DNA of 16,122 nucleotides, taken from the NCBI GenBank assembly GCA_045106675.1, contig JBGCFA010000397.1:1-16122 (forward strand), written 5' to 3'. Of this stretch, positions 8,101 through 15,020 are shown piece by piece (positions within the stretch are counted from its first letter, which is position 1; each line of letters opens with the position of its first letter). The DNA comes from JBCAWW01 sp045106675 (GTDB taxonomy: Bacteria; Bacteroidota; Bacteroidia; J057). Both the position numbers and the translations under genes were made by a program. The notes beneath the pieces are model-generated. The model made no database searches. It saw only the letters and a program-made list of their open reading frames with translations, and was not told the DNA's origin.

Positions 8101-9745
8101 TGCCACCAAGGACGAAAAATCGCCACTTGATTTTGATATACTTTCGCCCAGTGGTGGCTTTCCACTCAATTATGCATATCCATTTGTCAAGACAACGCTT
8201 TCAGTCCTCGAAGGCAAAGTCAACCTACAAGCGTTTAAACTCTTTGGCAGTTTTAAGGATTTAGTCGTCAGTGGTACTGGGCAATTTGCAGATGCTCGCT
8301 TTGGGATAGATTACTTTCGCACTGATTACCGCTTCAATGGTGAGATCAATTTTGACAATGATCGGATCACTTTTCCGAGGATCAAACTCTACGATCAATA
8401 CGACCATACCGCTGAGTTTCACGGTACGATCCGTCATCGCGGCTTACGTGAATTTGACTTCAGCTTACAGCTAGACCAGATGCGTAACTTCCTCATTATG
8501 GACACCCAAAAGGGCGATAACGATCTCTTTTACGGACGAGTATTTGCCCGCAATGGCATCGCAGATATCTCGGGCGACCTCAACAATCTAGTTGTTACAG
8601 CATTTGCGACTTCAGGCTCAGGCAGCAATCTCAAAATCCCCATCTCTGATTATAACGAATTTGAGCGACCCGAGTATATCCGTTTTACTGGGGATGACGA
8701 ATTGGATGCCGCAAAAAATCAAACGGGACTTAAAGGTTTCGAACTCAATCTCACCACCGTCGTTACGGAGGATATCGAGATTGAGATGATCTTCGATGAA
8801 CGCGTCGGCGATATCATGCGCGGCCGTGGAGCAGGTACCCTGACGATGGAAATCAATACCGAAGGTGAATTCAATATGTCAGGCGACTATGAAATCCAAG
8901 ACGGTGATTACCTCTTTACCGCTCAGAGTGTTGTCAACAAAAAATTTATTGTCAAACCCGGTGGCCGACTCAGTTGGACGGGAGATCCCTATGCCGCTGA
9001 GATGGATATAGAAGCCTACTATCCTGTCAGTGCAGACATCAAAGATATTCTACAAAGTTCTCAAAGTCAGCGCATTCCAGTCAGCGTACTGATGCACCTC
9101 GAAGGTGATTTGATGCAACCAGAAATTGGGCTTTCTATCGAACTCCCTAATCTCAATAACCAAAATGCTTCAGAACTCCTCTCCTATCTTCGTACGATCC
9201 AGTACGACGAGCAAGAGCTCAATAAGCAAGTCTTTAGTCTTATGGTTTTTCGGCGTTTTGCGCCTATTGGTGGCTTTGGTGAAAACTTGGCCACGACGGG
9301 AATATCATCCAGTGTATCGGAACTAATCAGCAATCAATTTAACTACTGGCTCTCTCAAGCGACCAGCGACAAGCTGAACGTTAACGTAGGCTCCAATAAC
9401 TTTCAGGATGTGAGTCTGCTCGTCTCCTATAAACTCTTCAACGATAGAGTTACGATCGAGCGAGACGGAACACTTATCGGTGGCAGTAATAATTCCAATC
9501 TCTCGGTAGGCAATCTCCGCGTGATTATTCGTCTATTGCCTAAACCAGAATCAATAGAAGCGACCACCCAATCATCCGAATTGGTTGTAGAAGTCTTTAG
9601 AAGGGAAGCCCTAGAAACCAATCCGACTAGCCTCTTAAAGAGTACTAGTCAGACTGGAATAGGTTTATTTTATAAACGAGATTTTGATAGTCTTGGTGAA
9701 TTTATCGGGAGTAACAAAGCCCCCAAAGTTCCTAAAACTGATTAG
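5195..9745 (+). CDS. tamB: Translocation and assembly module protein TamB-like (DUF490/TamB C-terminal domain)
   Basis: This 1516-residue protein has a single N-terminal membrane anchor (about residues 15-37) preceded by basic residues, then AsmA/TamB-like entry sequence (AKGFLEERLGARVEITGVDF). A very long run of repetitive beta-strands follows, as expected for a beta-taco/groove protein crossing the periplasm. The TamB C-terminal domain is at about 1190-1490, with conserved-looking blocks GRGAGTLTMEI (about 1210), GDYEIQDGDYLF (about 1230) and GGRLSWTGDPY (about 1256). TamB family proteins link inner and outer membranes and act in outer-membrane protein assembly or phospholipid transport. 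No BamA/TamA-like partner gene is in the window. The start is GTG: in-frame TAG and TAA stops lie 12 and 6 bp upstream, and any later start would cut into the membrane anchor. The gene follows the acylase by 30 bp. Its stop overlaps the stop of the convergent amidohydrolase gene. Confidence 0.93.
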   Translation: MEQRPLPKLPRSRKLFLSFPLGILVLLGLLRIALFLPAVQSWLVYQAKGFLEERLGARVEITGVDFALPDRAQLEGLTIYDQQDQKWLQLGELDISVFAFSLWDLIFEREEVQNFALGRVLLDEADIFLYRRKQDSSLNIQFIIDSLKPQNSSGEPILLNLAIENLFLKNSKLTYRDSISQKIDILNPGHLNWTNLQLSRLNSVLAFTRNPKGKITLDVTSLSLREERSGFPVQSLTSLIEIVPADSSKEQEAFVEARQLDLRSDRSQIKGTVRLPGATLRKLFDTKFDEQFTVELKNSQFDIATINYLSPREIPIGGLWKVHGSAEGTLSHLRLNTLQIELGDSTHFALRGQLFDLLQTDKAKLDLNISEGHIGIGDLHEVLGQDRFPKELAKVRQMDLLGTFKGGYFDFDVAGSLGSNLGNIDFNLNLQLPPVSKMLTYEGKLTTKNLDINSLLGDGIDVSRELNFDGTIAGKGSNLHDLDTKIDASILQSRLMGYNLDSLYLDVKVAERQLKGTIFGMDGQGLADLKLDLDWKHEPAKYQASGRINRLNAKTYGLYSQEILLSSGLNIDLIGDSLDGLQGQVILQQALLERPADTSAIRVPDLYLRADNLESQKYINLKSSLMDADLAGDFSVHTIGPLLKRLFVESRLFLQNDDSLIQEYYANKAPDSLETHLLFGVAARDSLNQIFDFLNEPIFVSSGSLVSGEISFGLNEQFSILLQDSDSILFPGGRLVNPYLSIDLFKRSDQNKLAAAGEVRLDTVQVGPRFELQDVDINIQGVNNRFESDLVFHQGEDHNEAQLKLTTAFFENGYISTSIDSAQSFLVFRGDSLLFSEGDSLIVGNGVYDIRNLMIQDSIRYIRLDGLIAKDKEFPLKLSLGGISLNILDDLFPLIYQPTGLINAELEMYSLLYKPVIKGVSRIDSFALDGYAYGDVYSKVSWSQGDGNLALRSSLWDGVDTTLTLAGNYATKDEKSPLDFDILSPSGGFPLNYAYPFVKTTLSVLEGKVNLQAFKLFGSFKDLVVSGTGQFADARFGIDYFRTDYRFNGEINFDNDRITFPRIKLYDQYDHTAEFHGTIRHRGLREFDFSLQLDQMRNFLIMDTQKGDNDLFYGRVFARNGIADISGDLNNLVVTAFATSGSGSNLKIPISDYNEFERPEYIRFTGDDELDAAKNQTGLKGFELNLTTVVTEDIEIEMIFDERVGDIMRGRGAGTLTMEINTEGEFNMSGDYEIQDGDYLFTAQSVVNKKFIVKPGGRLSWTGDPYAAEMDIEAYYPVSADIKDILQSSQSQRIPVSVLMHLEGDLMQPEIGLSIELPNLNNQNASELLSYLRTIQYDEQELNKQVFSLMVFRRFAPIGGFGENLATTGISSSVSELISNQFNYWLSQATSDKLNVNVGSNNFQDVSLLVSYKLFNDRVTIERDGTLIGGSNNSNLSVGNLRVIIRLLPKPESIEATTQSSELVVEVFRREALETNPTSLLKSTSQTGIGLFYKRDFDSLGEFIGSNKAPKVPKTD

Positions 9746-12700
9746 TGGATACAACCACAGCGTGGCGCCATAAAGCCGTGCGTCTCACCATGCCAATCAA
9801 AGTTTTCGCTGGAGCGGAACGATTCCCAATAAAACGGCATCCGTTCCTTAGGATGATTCCCCACTTCATTCATCGTCGCAGGATCGTATAAACGACCGTT
9901 TTGCATGACGTAGCTGACGTTTTCGGTTTGGTAGATATCTTCCAATGGATTGCCATCAATGATGACAAGATCCGCCAATTTACCTTTGGTGATGGAGCCG
10001 AGATCAGCCCCCATACCAATATAGTCGGCACCAAGCTGTGTAGCAGCTCTGAGCGCTTCCATTTCCGTCATACCGCCTTGTTGCAACATCCACAGTTCCC
10101 AATGTACGCCGAGTCCTTCTAGCTGACCATGAGCGCCTAACTGTACGCTAACACCAGCATCCATCAGCTTTTTACAACCTTGGCTATTGAGGATATGGCT
10201 CATATTCCACTCTTCCTCCGGCAGGATCGAACGGCGACGTGAACGAGAGTCCAACATTCCACGAGGAGTATAAGTCAAGAGACGCTCTTTCTCCCAAACA
10301 TGGGTTTTTTCGTACCAATAATCCTCACCCCAACGACCACCATAACCGACAATCAGTGTAGGCGTATAGCCCGTATTACTGCGACTCCAAAGTTCGACCA
10401 CGTCTTGATAAAACGGATTGACTGGAATCGAATGCTCAATACCGGTATGACCATCAAGGATCATCGTCATATTGTGCAAAAAGGTAGAGCCACCTTCTGG
10501 ATACACCATCATTTCGAGTTCGCGAGCCGCTTTCATCACTTGTTGGCGTTGGTCGCGACGAGGTTGATTATAGCTCTTGACAGAGAACGCTCCCACTGCT
10601 TTCAATCTCCGTAGATTGGAAAGAGCATCATCGTAGCTATTGATCAAGGCTTTGAAATCTCCGTCAGCTCCGTATAAGATCGTACCAGTAGAGTAAACTC
10701 TCGGCCCTACCATCATACCAGATTTGACCATCTCAGACTGGCTAAACACCATTTCAGTACTATTGGAAGGATCATGAGTAGTAGTTACCCCATAAGCAAG
10801 GTTAGCGAAGTAAGACCATTGCTGGCGGGGAGAGAGGCCATTATAGCTGGCTCCCATATGTGCATGCACGTCGACCAAACCAGGGATGATCGTTTTGCCA
10901 CTACAATCAACTACATATACTTTTTTATTGAAGTTCTTTTGTCCTTCACCAATTTCTTTTATACGGTTATTTTCTACGAGAACGTAGCCATTTTCAATCA
11001 CCTTGTCGCCTTCCATGGTGACGATTCTCGCATTCGTTAAGACAACTCTCCCTTCAGGAACATCGGTCTTTAAAGTCAATCCGATAGGTACTCCAGTAGT
11101 ATCCATCGCAGGCAACTCATCAGGCGCCCCTTTGATAAAGGAAAAAGCATTGAGAATCTCTTGGGTATAATAGTCAGGCCCTAAAACCCAATGCAATTTT
11201 TTGCTATCACCAGACCAATGCAAAGAAGTACCGGCATCTTTACTTACTCTTTTGACCGGAATCGCTTTGGTATTTGCACTAAGACTGATCGCATTCCCCG
11301 TACGGGACATAGGCACGATGTAGACATTAAATAGCTCTGTAAAGGCCAACCACTTCCCATCAGGACTTGGTACAAACTTATTGGCGTAGGTGGAGGTGAA
11401 GAGTTTTTGTGTTTTATAGGTTTTGAGGTCCATTTCATGGAACGCCTTGCTCAATCCGCCACCCGTTTGGTAATAGATTTTCGTGCCATCTGCACTAAAA
11501 CTCACGCTACTACCACTTTCAGAAATCATCTCCATCGGTCCGCCTTGCGCTGACATGAGATAGATGCCGGGATTTTTGCCAAAGGCATTGCCTAGGACCG
11601 AATTGCCTCGGCCTTTGCGAAAGACAATCTGCTCACCATCTGGACTAAACTTAGGTTCGTGATAAAAGCCTTTCTCATCGCTGATTTTTTGACCCCGCTG
11701 ACCAACAGCAGCAGTTGGGATACTATACAATGCTCCCATCTCAACATCATCCCATGTAGTATAGATGATAGTTTTACCATCAGGACTAAATACCGGCTCA
11801 AATTCAAAATGTCCGTCTTGGGTCAGACGCTTAGGTTCACCGTTCGGCAAGGCCTTGAGATAAAGATGACCGGCTGCATTGAAAGCCAAAAACTTGCCGT
11901 CAGGAGAAGTAATCGCATGTCGTATCATCTTAGCCGTAAAAGTCTCCGGTGATACTTCCTGCTCAAAACTCACAGCATCTTCTATCGTCAATTTGACATT
12001 AGCCTTAAACTGAATCTGTTTGGCAGCGAAAGTCTCGGTATTGACGCGCCAGATTTTGCCTTTGGCATAGAGCACGATATCGCGATTATTGGGCATCCAC
12101 GCAAAGTTTGGATAGACTCCAAAGATCGCCCAAGTCTCTTGTTGATCCTTAGTCATCTGATCATAAACGGGCCATTCTTCACCAGTTTCGAGATCATGGA
12201 GATAAAGGACAGTCTTAGTACGCACCCTTTTGACAAAAGCCAAGAGTTTACCGTTCGGTGAAACCGTAGGCCTAAAAGCTGAGCCCGCACCACCAGTAAT
12301 ATTTTGAGTGCGCCCCGTTTCACGATCAAAACGACGAATCATATAGATCATGCCGTTGGGATCTTTGTTGTATTCAAAGTTGCGGCCACCGCTCATGTCT
12401 TCGCTAAAATAGACATAGCGCCCATCAGGAGAAACAAAAGGCTCGCCAGCATCTTGTTGATCATTTTTGCGTTTGGTGAGCTGTAAACCAGCGCCTCCCG
12501 ATTTGTGATAGAGCCACATTTCGCCCGCTCCTAGCGAACGCGTAGCCGTATAATGCTTGCGTGCCACGATATATTCACCATCTGGAGTCCAAGCGCCATT
12601 GTTGAGCAAGCGAAAAGATTCTTTGGTCAGTTGCTTGGCATCCGAGCCGTCTTTCTCCATAATCCAGATGTTGTCTCCTCCTCCCCTATCACTGGTGAAA

Positions 12701-12996
12701 AGGATTTGCTTGCCATCTGGACTAAAGCGAGGCTGGACCTCATAAGCTGAGCCTCCACTCAATAATTTAGCAGTACCTCCGCTAATTGGGAGCGAATAAA
12801 TATCTCCGAGCAGATCAAAAACGATGGTCTTACCATCAGGGCTGAGATCTAGGTTCATCCAAGTGCCTTCGGTGAGGCTAAATTGATGTTCCTTGCTGGG
12901 GCCATGTGAGGCAGAGACATCCCACTTGGGTTTGTCTTGAGCATGGAGTAAAGAAATAAACAGTAAAAGACTGAGAAGGGATAGTAATCTTTGCAT
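9742..12996 (-). CDS. Exported PD40/TolB-like beta-propeller fused to an amidohydrolase-superfamily domain
   Basis: This 1084-residue protein has a signal peptide (residues 1-19, LLHA|QD). Residues about 30-640 contain about twelve WD40-like PD40 repeats with the core S-P-D-G-K, for example LSPDGKTIVF, FSPDGKQILF, VSPDGRYVYF, TSPDGKFLAF and PSPDGKWLAF. That number suggests two six-bladed propellers. From about residue 648 comes a metal-dependent amidohydrolase: the beta-sandwich part (TNARIVTMEGDKVIENG), then GLVDVHAHMG with H711 and H713, K807 in SVKSYNQ, H855 in GIEHSIP, and the C-terminal GKLADLVIIDGNPLEDI that closes such folds. The strand-5 and strand-8 ligand positions carry E834 (YPEGG) and H956 (LGAHGQ) instead of the usual His and Asp. 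Proteins of this architecture are annotated as imidazolonepropionase-like or prolidase-like hydrolases, but the substrate is unknown. The gene is transcribed alone, from the promoter mapped at 13018-13049. Confidence 0.95.
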   Translation of the reverse strand: MQRLLSLLSLLLFISLLHAQDKPKWDVSASHGPSKEHQFSLTEGTWMNLDLSPDGKTIVFDLLGDIYSLPISGGTAKLLSGGSAYEVQPRFSPDGKQILFTSDRGGGDNIWIMEKDGSDAKQLTKESFRLLNNGAWTPDGEYIVARKHYTATRSLGAGEMWLYHKSGGAGLQLTKRKNDQQDAGEPFVSPDGRYVYFSEDMSGGRNFEYNKDPNGMIYMIRRFDRETGRTQNITGGAGSAFRPTVSPNGKLLAFVKRVRTKTVLYLHDLETGEEWPVYDQMTKDQQETWAIFGVYPNFAWMPNNRDIVLYAKGKIWRVNTETFAAKQIQFKANVKLTIEDAVSFEQEVSPETFTAKMIRHAITSPDGKFLAFNAAGHLYLKALPNGEPKRLTQDGHFEFEPVFSPDGKTIIYTTWDDVEMGALYSIPTAAVGQRGQKISDEKGFYHEPKFSPDGEQIVFRKGRGNSVLGNAFGKNPGIYLMSAQGGPMEMISESGSSVSFSADGTKIYYQTGGGLSKAFHEMDLKTYKTQKLFTSTYANKFVPSPDGKWLAFTELFNVYIVPMSRTGNAISLSANTKAIPVKRVSKDAGTSLHWSGDSKKLHWVLGPDYYTQEILNAFSFIKGAPDELPAMDTTGVPIGLTLKTDVPEGRVVLTNARIVTMEGDKVIENGYVLVENNRIKEIGEGQKNFNKKVYVVDCSGKTIIPGLVDVHAHMGASYNGLSPRQQWSYFANLAYGVTTTHDPSNSTEMVFSQSEMVKSGMMVGPRVYSTGTILYGADGDFKALINSYDDALSNLRRLKAVGAFSVKSYNQPRRDQRQQVMKAARELEMMVYPEGGSTFLHNMTMILDGHTGIEHSIPVNPFYQDVVELWSRSNTGYTPTLIVGYGGRWGEDYWYEKTHVWEKERLLTYTPRGMLDSRSRRRSILPEEEWNMSHILNSQGCKKLMDAGVSVQLGAHGQLEGLGVHWELWMLQQGGMTEMEALRAATQLGADYIGMGADLGSITKGKLADLVIIDGNPLEDIYQTENVSYVMQNGRLYDPATMNEVGNHPKERMPFYWESFRSSENFDWHGETHGFMAPRCGCIH

Positions 12997-13017
12997 AAAT
13001 CAGGAATAGGTGTCTAG

Positions 13018-13049
13018 CAAAGATAAGAGAATGGAGGACTAGTGAGCAA
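13018..13049 (-). promoter_or_regulatory. Bacteroidota-type sigma-ABfr promoter for the propeller-amidohydrolase gene
   Basis: Read leftward, TTG (13047-13049) is followed after 21 nt by TATCTTTG (13018-13025), an exact match to the Bacteroidota minus-7 consensus TAnnTTTG with an acceptable minus-33 element and spacing. The start codon lies 21 nt downstream of the box, so the leader would be short, on the order of 15 nt. This promoter would separate the amidohydrolase from the upstream CBM9-like gene despite their shared direction. Confidence 0.6.
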
Positions 13050-13106
13050 TGGGTTCGGGCTGATTGGTCAAAAGTGTTTAGTCAGAGGCAAAATGACCCA
13101 AAAGCT

Positions 13107-14045
13107 TCATTTAGGCTTCCTAAGTAAACTCGGCAAGTCTCTCACCAATTGGATTGGCGTCCAGCTTTGATCGGGGTCGCCTTTGCCGTGGATGAGCAAA
13201 TGGCCGCCATATTCACCTCCGTCTGGATCGCAGTGCACGATCATGAAGCTGTATTGATCTCCTTCCTGCGGAGAACGCCAAAGTGGATCAGAAGTAGCAA
13301 AAGTTTGCCGCATATCGATCCGCGCTTCGAGGATATAGGTAGTAGCGTTCGTGAAGCGAATCTTATACTCAACTGCTTGTGTCGGTAGAGGAGTCTCCAA
13401 AAAAGTTGTATCCGGATCGCCTCGACGCCACCATGCACCATAGTCGGGAAAGGTCGTATCAATCACAAAGGAAAAGCCATGATTGCCCGCACTGAAGGTT
13501 TCATCTATCGTATCAAGAGGCGCTTCAATAAAAAAACTAATCGCGTCTTTATAATACCATCGCTTTGGCGCATGTCGAGACTCGGAGACATCATTGAAAT
13601 TGTCGTGTACAATCGCCCCGAGATAGAGACTGCTGTCATCCCAAGCCATATAATAACGGGCTTGTAAATCTTGATGCAACGAATCAAGCTCCGAATGTTG
13701 GGTCAAGCGATTGCGCTTGGGATTGTACCAAGGGGCTTGTGCCACGCGCGCTAAGTCCCAAAGGCCATCGTGGAAGGCACTGTCTTGCCATTCGTGGAGG
13801 TTTCCATCAATAATCGGAGCCTCAGACAAATAAGGGAGTTGAGCGTTCTGCGCTAGCAAACTAAATGGGAAGAAAAAAAGCAGAACGTAAAGGCGCAATC
13901 CCGAAAGCTTTCGGGAGCGCTCCAACAGGAAATGGAGAAAGGATCGCAAAGATAGAGGCGTATTGCATACGTCTCGATTAAGTTGAGCGTTCTGCGAAGC
14001 AGGGTCAATAAAAATATCTCTTAGTTTGAGGCTTGGTGCATCCAT
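13107..14045 (-). CDS. Exported CBM9/DOMON-like sugar-binding protein; 5' end uncertain (probable TTG start at 13898)
   Basis: From the ATG at 14045 the frame encodes 312 residues, but the signal peptide is internal: RLYVLLFFFPFSLLA|QN at residues 51-65. The core reads as a carbohydrate-binding family 9-like beta-sandwich: IIDGNLHEW (78-86), AWDDSSLYLGAIVHDN (134-149) and KDAISFFIEAP (166-176). These match the family pattern of IDG...W, W.D..LY and D..E.F. Such domains bind sugars or haem; there is no visible catalytic partner domain. Residues 1-49 lie in sequence made of palindromes and a direct repeat, which is not credible coding sequence. A TTG at 13896-13898 gives MRLYVLLFFF..., a normal exported protein of 263 residues, and I think this is the true start. 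The gene lies 12 bp after the lytic transglycosylase when the ATG is used, so the two may be cotranscribed. An internal TATCTTTG box at 13947-13954 could also drive it separately. Confidence 0.8.
   Translation of the reverse strand: MDAPSLKLRDIFIDPASQNAQLNRDVCNTPLSLRSFLHFLLERSRKLSGLRLYVLLFFFPFSLLAQNAQLPYLSEAPIIDGNLHEWQDSAFHDGLWDLARVAQAPWYNPKRNRLTQHSELDSLHQDLQARYYMAWDDSSLYLGAIVHDNFNDVSESRHAPKRWYYKDAISFFIEAPLDTIDETFSAGNHGFSFVIDTTFPDYGAWWRRGDPDTTFLETPLPTQAVEYKIRFTNATTYILEARIDMRQTFATSDPLWRSPQEGDQYSFMIVHCDPDGGEYGGHLLIHGKGDPDQSWTPIQLVRDLPSLLRKPK
13837..13852. repeat. 16-bp direct repeat, copy 1
   Basis: AGTTGAGCGTTCTGCG is found here and again, identically, at 13981-13996, exactly 144 bp apart. 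Because 144 is a multiple of three, both copies encode QNAQL in the leftward frame, once just after the signal-peptide cleavage site and once in the doubtful N-terminal extension. Confidence 0.85.
13899..13916. repeat. Perfect 18-bp palindrome directly before the probable TTG start
   Basis: TCCCGAAAGCTTTCGGGA is a perfect self-complementary sequence. In the leftward direction it ends at the base just before the TTG at 13896-13898. In RNA it could form a 7-8 bp stem that would sit over any ribosome-binding site. Palindromes of this TCCCGA...TCGGGA kind are, from memory, common as dispersed intergenic repeats in Bacteroidota; that recollection was not verified here. Confidence 0.8.
13947..13954 (-). 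promoter_or_regulatory. Possible minus-7 promoter box for the CBM9-like gene
   Basis: TATCTTTG, read leftward, is an exact TAnnTTTG match and is identical to the box upstream of the amidohydrolase. It lies about 48 nt before the proposed TTG start. No TTG is found at the usual minus-33 distance, which weakens the call. If active, transcription would begin near 13940 and the leader would contain the 18-bp palindrome. Confidence 0.35.
13955..13975. repeat. Imperfect inverted repeat around TATTGCATA
   Basis: GAGGCGTAT and ATACGTCTC are 9-base arms with one mismatch around TGC. It abuts the minus-7-like box and lies inside the composite repeat region 13837-13996. It resembles a GAGACGTATTGCATACGTCTC-type palindrome that I recall as dispersed in Bacteroidota genomes; the recollection is unverified. 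Confidence 0.6.
13981..13996. repeat. 16-bp direct repeat, copy 2
   Basis: This is identical to 13837-13852. It continues into GAAGCAGGG, giving GTTGAGCGTTCTGCGAAGC, a relative of the GTTGAGCGAAGC string (reverse complement of 2977-2988) in the other divergent spacer. Confidence 0.85.
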
Positions 14046-14057
14046 GAAGGTTTATAC

Positions 14058-15020
14058 CTAAGGCATTGCAACGCGCTTTTTGACGACTTTGTACTCTTTG
14101 CGAATGAGGCTTTCGAGTTCTAGATAAGCCGCAAGCGCGACTTGGGAGTAGTTTTGTGAAGCATTACCAAAGCCACGATACTTGGTGTACCACAACTCTT
14201 GAATCAAAGCAGGACCGCCGACACGAGTTTTACATTTGCGGAGCGCGCCACTGACGTTGCCTGAACCAGCATGATAGACATGAAGCACGAGCAAGCGAAA
14301 CCATAAATCAGTTTCTTGATAGGCAATTCCTTGTTGTTGGAGCATCGAACGCGTCTTAGGAATACAAACATTGCGTATGAGTTTGGCAGATGCTCTGGCG
14401 GCTTTATCGAAAATTATTCTTTCATCAACTTTGCTGTTGACTTTAAGACCTTGCTCAATAGCAACGGACTTCATCAATTGAAATGGTCCATAAGCGCCTG
14501 TGGAGGACATTTGATCCTTACCGGGACTTTCTATTAAGAGGATTGACTGTGCATACCAAGCAGGAACCCCTTCGGCCTCAAAGAGAGGAACCGCTTTATG
14601 GATATTGGGCATCGCCTTCCGTATTTGATAAAAATCACTACGACCGTAGGTGACATAAACCAATTCACCATTGGGCAATTCGTAATGCCTACGCACACTA
14701 TCTTTGAGCTCTCTCTTTTGTTGGTAATTGAGATTGTCGTAGAACTCAGCCTTGATATTGGCGAGGACTTTACGATTGGAAGCGAGACTCACATAGCCAA
14801 ACTCAGGCGGAGTACGCATCACTTTACGCCAAAACTGGACTTGGGTAAGCGTGTCCCAACCCTCTTTTCGAATGCGAGATTCGTACACAAATGGTTGTGG
14901 ACTAATCTCCCTCGAAGGAGTGATGTCGTAGATACGAGTGCTGGTCGAAGCAGCGTCTTGAGCAGAAAGGTAGGGGAGCACCAAAGCGCTCATGTAAAGG
15001 AAAAACAGTACTCTTATCAT
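14058..15020 (-). CDS. Exported lytic transglycosylase (SLT/GH23-like domain)
   Basis: This 320-residue protein has a signal peptide (residues 1-20, YLSA|QD), a lead-in region of about 120 residues with no recognised motif, and an SLT-type lysozyme-like domain at about 135-310. The catalytic glutamate is expected to be E164 in ILLIESPGK. It is followed by the family block GAYGPFQLM (175-183) and by VYHAGSGNV (248-256), which corresponds to the usual Y-N-A-G-x-G-N-V motif with His in place of Asn. The enzyme should cleave the MurNAc-GlcNAc bond of peptidoglycan in the periplasm, giving 1,6-anhydro ends. Such proteins often carry a C-terminal LysM domain, but here the protein ends soon after the catalytic domain with a basic tail (KVVKKRVAMP). 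The CBM9-like gene lies immediately downstream. The divergent amidase gene starts 268 bp away. The leader has no clear promoter box. Confidence 0.9.
   Translation of the reverse strand: MIRVLFFLYMSALVLPYLSAQDAASTSTRIYDITPSREISPQPFVYESRIRKEGWDTLTQVQFWRKVMRTPPEFGYVSLASNRKVLANIKAEFYDNLNYQQKRELKDSVRRHYELPNGELVYVTYGRSDFYQIRKAMPNIHKAVPLFEAEGVPAWYAQSILLIESPGKDQMSSTGAYGPFQLMKSVAIEQGLKVNSKVDERIIFDKAARASAKLIRNVCIPKTRSMLQQQGIAYQETDLWFRLLVLHVYHAGSGNVSGALRKCKTRVGGPALIQELWYTKYRGFGNASQNYSQVALAAYLELESLIRKEYKVVKKRVAMP

Noticed and set aside
10980..12930. Recurring CCATC(A/T)GGACTAAA-like strings as a DNA repeat array or CRISPR-like array
   Set aside because: They are the codons of the recurring S-P-D-G-K core in the PD40 propeller blades, with irregular spacing and in frame.
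13899..13916. The 18-bp palindrome as an intrinsic terminator
   Set aside because: In neither direction is it followed by a U-run, and it lies upstream of a signal-peptide coding sequence, not after a stop codon.
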